Shown piece after piece: positions 32,499 to 33,225 of a DNA stretch of 33,225 bases. The notes under the pieces were generated by a model. The model saw only the letters and a list, made by a program, of their open reading frames with translations. It did not search any database and was not told where the DNA came from. Within the stretch, counting starts at the first letter, position 1; every line of letters starts with the position of its first letter. Source of the DNA: a virus; the IMG/VR virus record IMGVR_UViG_3300047564_003753, positions 1-33,225 of that record; one strand, 5' to 3'. The position numbers and the translations under genes are program-made.

Positions 32499-32718
32499 CA
32501 TTCCAGGGTGGTTTTTTATACATAATTTCTTTTAATCTTTCCACTACTTTTGGGTCTGGTGGTTCGTTAATTCTTCTTACTAATTCATCATATGCTTCTT
32601 TAGAAACATAAACCTTTTGTGGTTTCATACCAAGATGTTTGAGGCATTTTCTTTCGTATTGCCAATCCTTGTACTTATACCATAAAGACAATAGAATATT
32701 TCTCATTTCTTCTTCCAA
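32491..32718 (-). CDS. Hypothetical protein, 75 aa
   Basis: MEEEMRNILLSLWYKYKDWQ and KPQKVYVSKEAYDELVRRIN, PPDPKVVERLKEIMYKKPPW. The middle section (VYVSKEAYDELVRRINEPPD) resembles the antitoxin-like fold of some RHH/DUF1778-type proteins, but that is a weak pattern match. Overlaps the preceding gene by 16 bases. Confidence 0.75.
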   Translation of the reverse strand: MEEEMRNILLSLWYKYKDWQYERKCLKHLGMKPQKVYVSKEAYDELVRRINEPPDPKVVERLKEIMYKKPPWNDE

Positions 32719-33002
32719 GAATACTCATACATATGCATCCATCCATCATTCAACTCCGCCCACATCGCATAAGGAAGTTTATAAGAATACTTCATATCTC
32801 TCATCCAATAAGACCACGCCTCCCAAGCATTTGCTATATTTTGAAATCCCCAGATAAAGTGTCTCCACTTCTCATTATCATACACCCAATCGTTGTTAGT
32901 ATCAAAAATATTAAACTTAAAATGAGGTTCAAAGACACCATCATAACAGTAACTATTATACTGCTTACGAGTCCAGTTCTTGTATCGGTCAAGAAGATTC
33001 AT
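32703..33002 (-). CDS. Trp/Tyr-rich protein, 99 aa
   Basis: MNLLDRYKNWTRKQYNSYCY and FGQNIANAWEAWSYW-like segments (WGFQNIANAWEAWSYWMRD) hold many Trp, Tyr and Asn residues. The C-terminus (MWAELNDGWMHMYEYSWKKK) is aromatic and basic. No family is recognised. It is the first gene read from the promoter at 33026. Confidence 0.75.
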   Translation of the reverse strand: MNLLDRYKNWTRKQYNSYCYDGVFEPHFKFNIFDTNNDWVYDNEKWRHFIWGFQNIANAWEAWSYWMRDMKYSYKLPYAMWAELNDGWMHMYEYSWKKK

Positions 33003-33025
33003 AAGATGGTTGAATTCATAAAAGT

Positions 33026-33031
33026 ATTATA
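33026..33031 (-). promoter_or_regulatory. Extended -10 promoter (consensus hexamer)
   Basis: The minus strand reads CCTGC-TATAAT-ACTT, with the full TATAAT and TGC. It heads the long operon of overlapping small genes down to about 30 kb. Confidence 0.8.
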
Positions 33032-33080
33032 GCAGGTTTTTGAGGATTATGGTGGGGTCTTGTGCCAGTTTAAGAAGTGG

Positions 33081-33225
33081 TTAGATGCCGAACCTTGAGC
33101 GATTTGCGTTGAAGTTTTGTTGGATTTCTGCTGCTGTGAGTGCTCTGTTGTAGATTTGTACTTGTGCTATTCTTGTATTTGTGGGAACAAAATAAGCAAT
33201 ATTTGATGTACATCCTACATAAAAT
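33081..33225 (-). CDS. C-terminus of a LamG-domain protein (partial)
   Basis: The frame is open from the window edge to TAA at 33081-33083. The last residues IAQVQIYNRALTAAEIQQNF and NANRSRFGI are the classic end of a LamG/concanavalin-like domain ('iyNraLtaaEi..nf'). Such domains occur on phage tail-fibre and decoration proteins that bind carbohydrates. The start is outside the window. Confidence 0.85.
   Translation of the reverse strand, partial: FYVGCTSNIAYFVPTNTRIAQVQIYNRALTAAEIQQNFNANRSRFGI

Noticed and set aside
8718-33031. T4 MotA-dependent middle promoters
   Set aside because: No consistent TGCTTTA-type box centred at -30 is present; the common feature is the extended -10.
1-33225. 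Prophage or integrated element
   Set aside because: No integrase, attachment repeats or host flanks are seen; the content fits a lytic T4-like genome.

Overview
This window is a piece of a large tailed-phage genome. It most resembles the T4-like myoviruses of cyanobacteria. The left end carries T4-type baseplate genes (gp25, gp6 and the start of a large structural protein). Many of the small proteins look like families I know from cyanophages (this is family recall, not a search result). There are three tRNA genes and about 90 protein genes, nearly all on the minus strand, often joined by 4-base ATGA overlaps. No host gene, integrase or plasmid function is seen.

Layout, left to right (transcription runs right to left). 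1-5.5 kb: late virion genes and a GT-A glycosyltransferase. 5.5-6.0 kb: small basic or membrane proteins. 6.0-7.76 kb: a nearly gene-free, AT-rich stretch holding six large inverted repeats, one 55-aa gene, four 72-bp-spaced repeats, a TATAAATA late promoter, and a consensus sigma-70 promoter on the plus strand that fires into 35-bp tandem repeats. This is the best candidate for a replication origin or a non-coding RNA locus. 7.76-8.7 kb: a chain of tiny overlapping genes. 8.8-11.0 kb: an operon ending in a MutH/Sau3AI-type nuclease gene and a Dam-type adenine methylase gene. 11.0-25.2 kb: early-type operons of small genes, including two GIY-YIG endonucleases, a DUF2786 protein, an ArdA-like antirestriction protein, a UvsW-like helicase, a metallophosphoesterase and tRNAs for Met/Ile(CAU), Arg(UCU) and Ala(UGC). 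25.2-29.2 kb: mixed small genes plus several very basic proteins with late-promoter boxes and N-terminal peptides like the T4 capsid targeting sequence. 29.2-33.2 kb: more small genes and the end of a LamG-like protein.

Two promoter classes stand out. Early-type operons start from extended -10 promoters (TGn-TAnnnT), usually preceded by a hairpin of the TGTGCCACT/AGTGGCACA family that lies at the end of the upstream operon. Late-type genes (gp25, one GIY-YIG gene, the basic proteins) have an ATAAATA box 19-25 nt before the start codon.

The most notable biology is the mutH-dam pair combined with near absence of GATC. Reading by eye, I found about 29 GATC sites before position 12,757. After it I found only two (17413 and 26977) in about 20 kb, where several tens are expected. 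Six of the sites to the left lie inside one GIY-YIG gene, which suggests recent arrival of that gene. The second notable theme is a set of basic proteins that may be packaged in the capsid and injected with the DNA.
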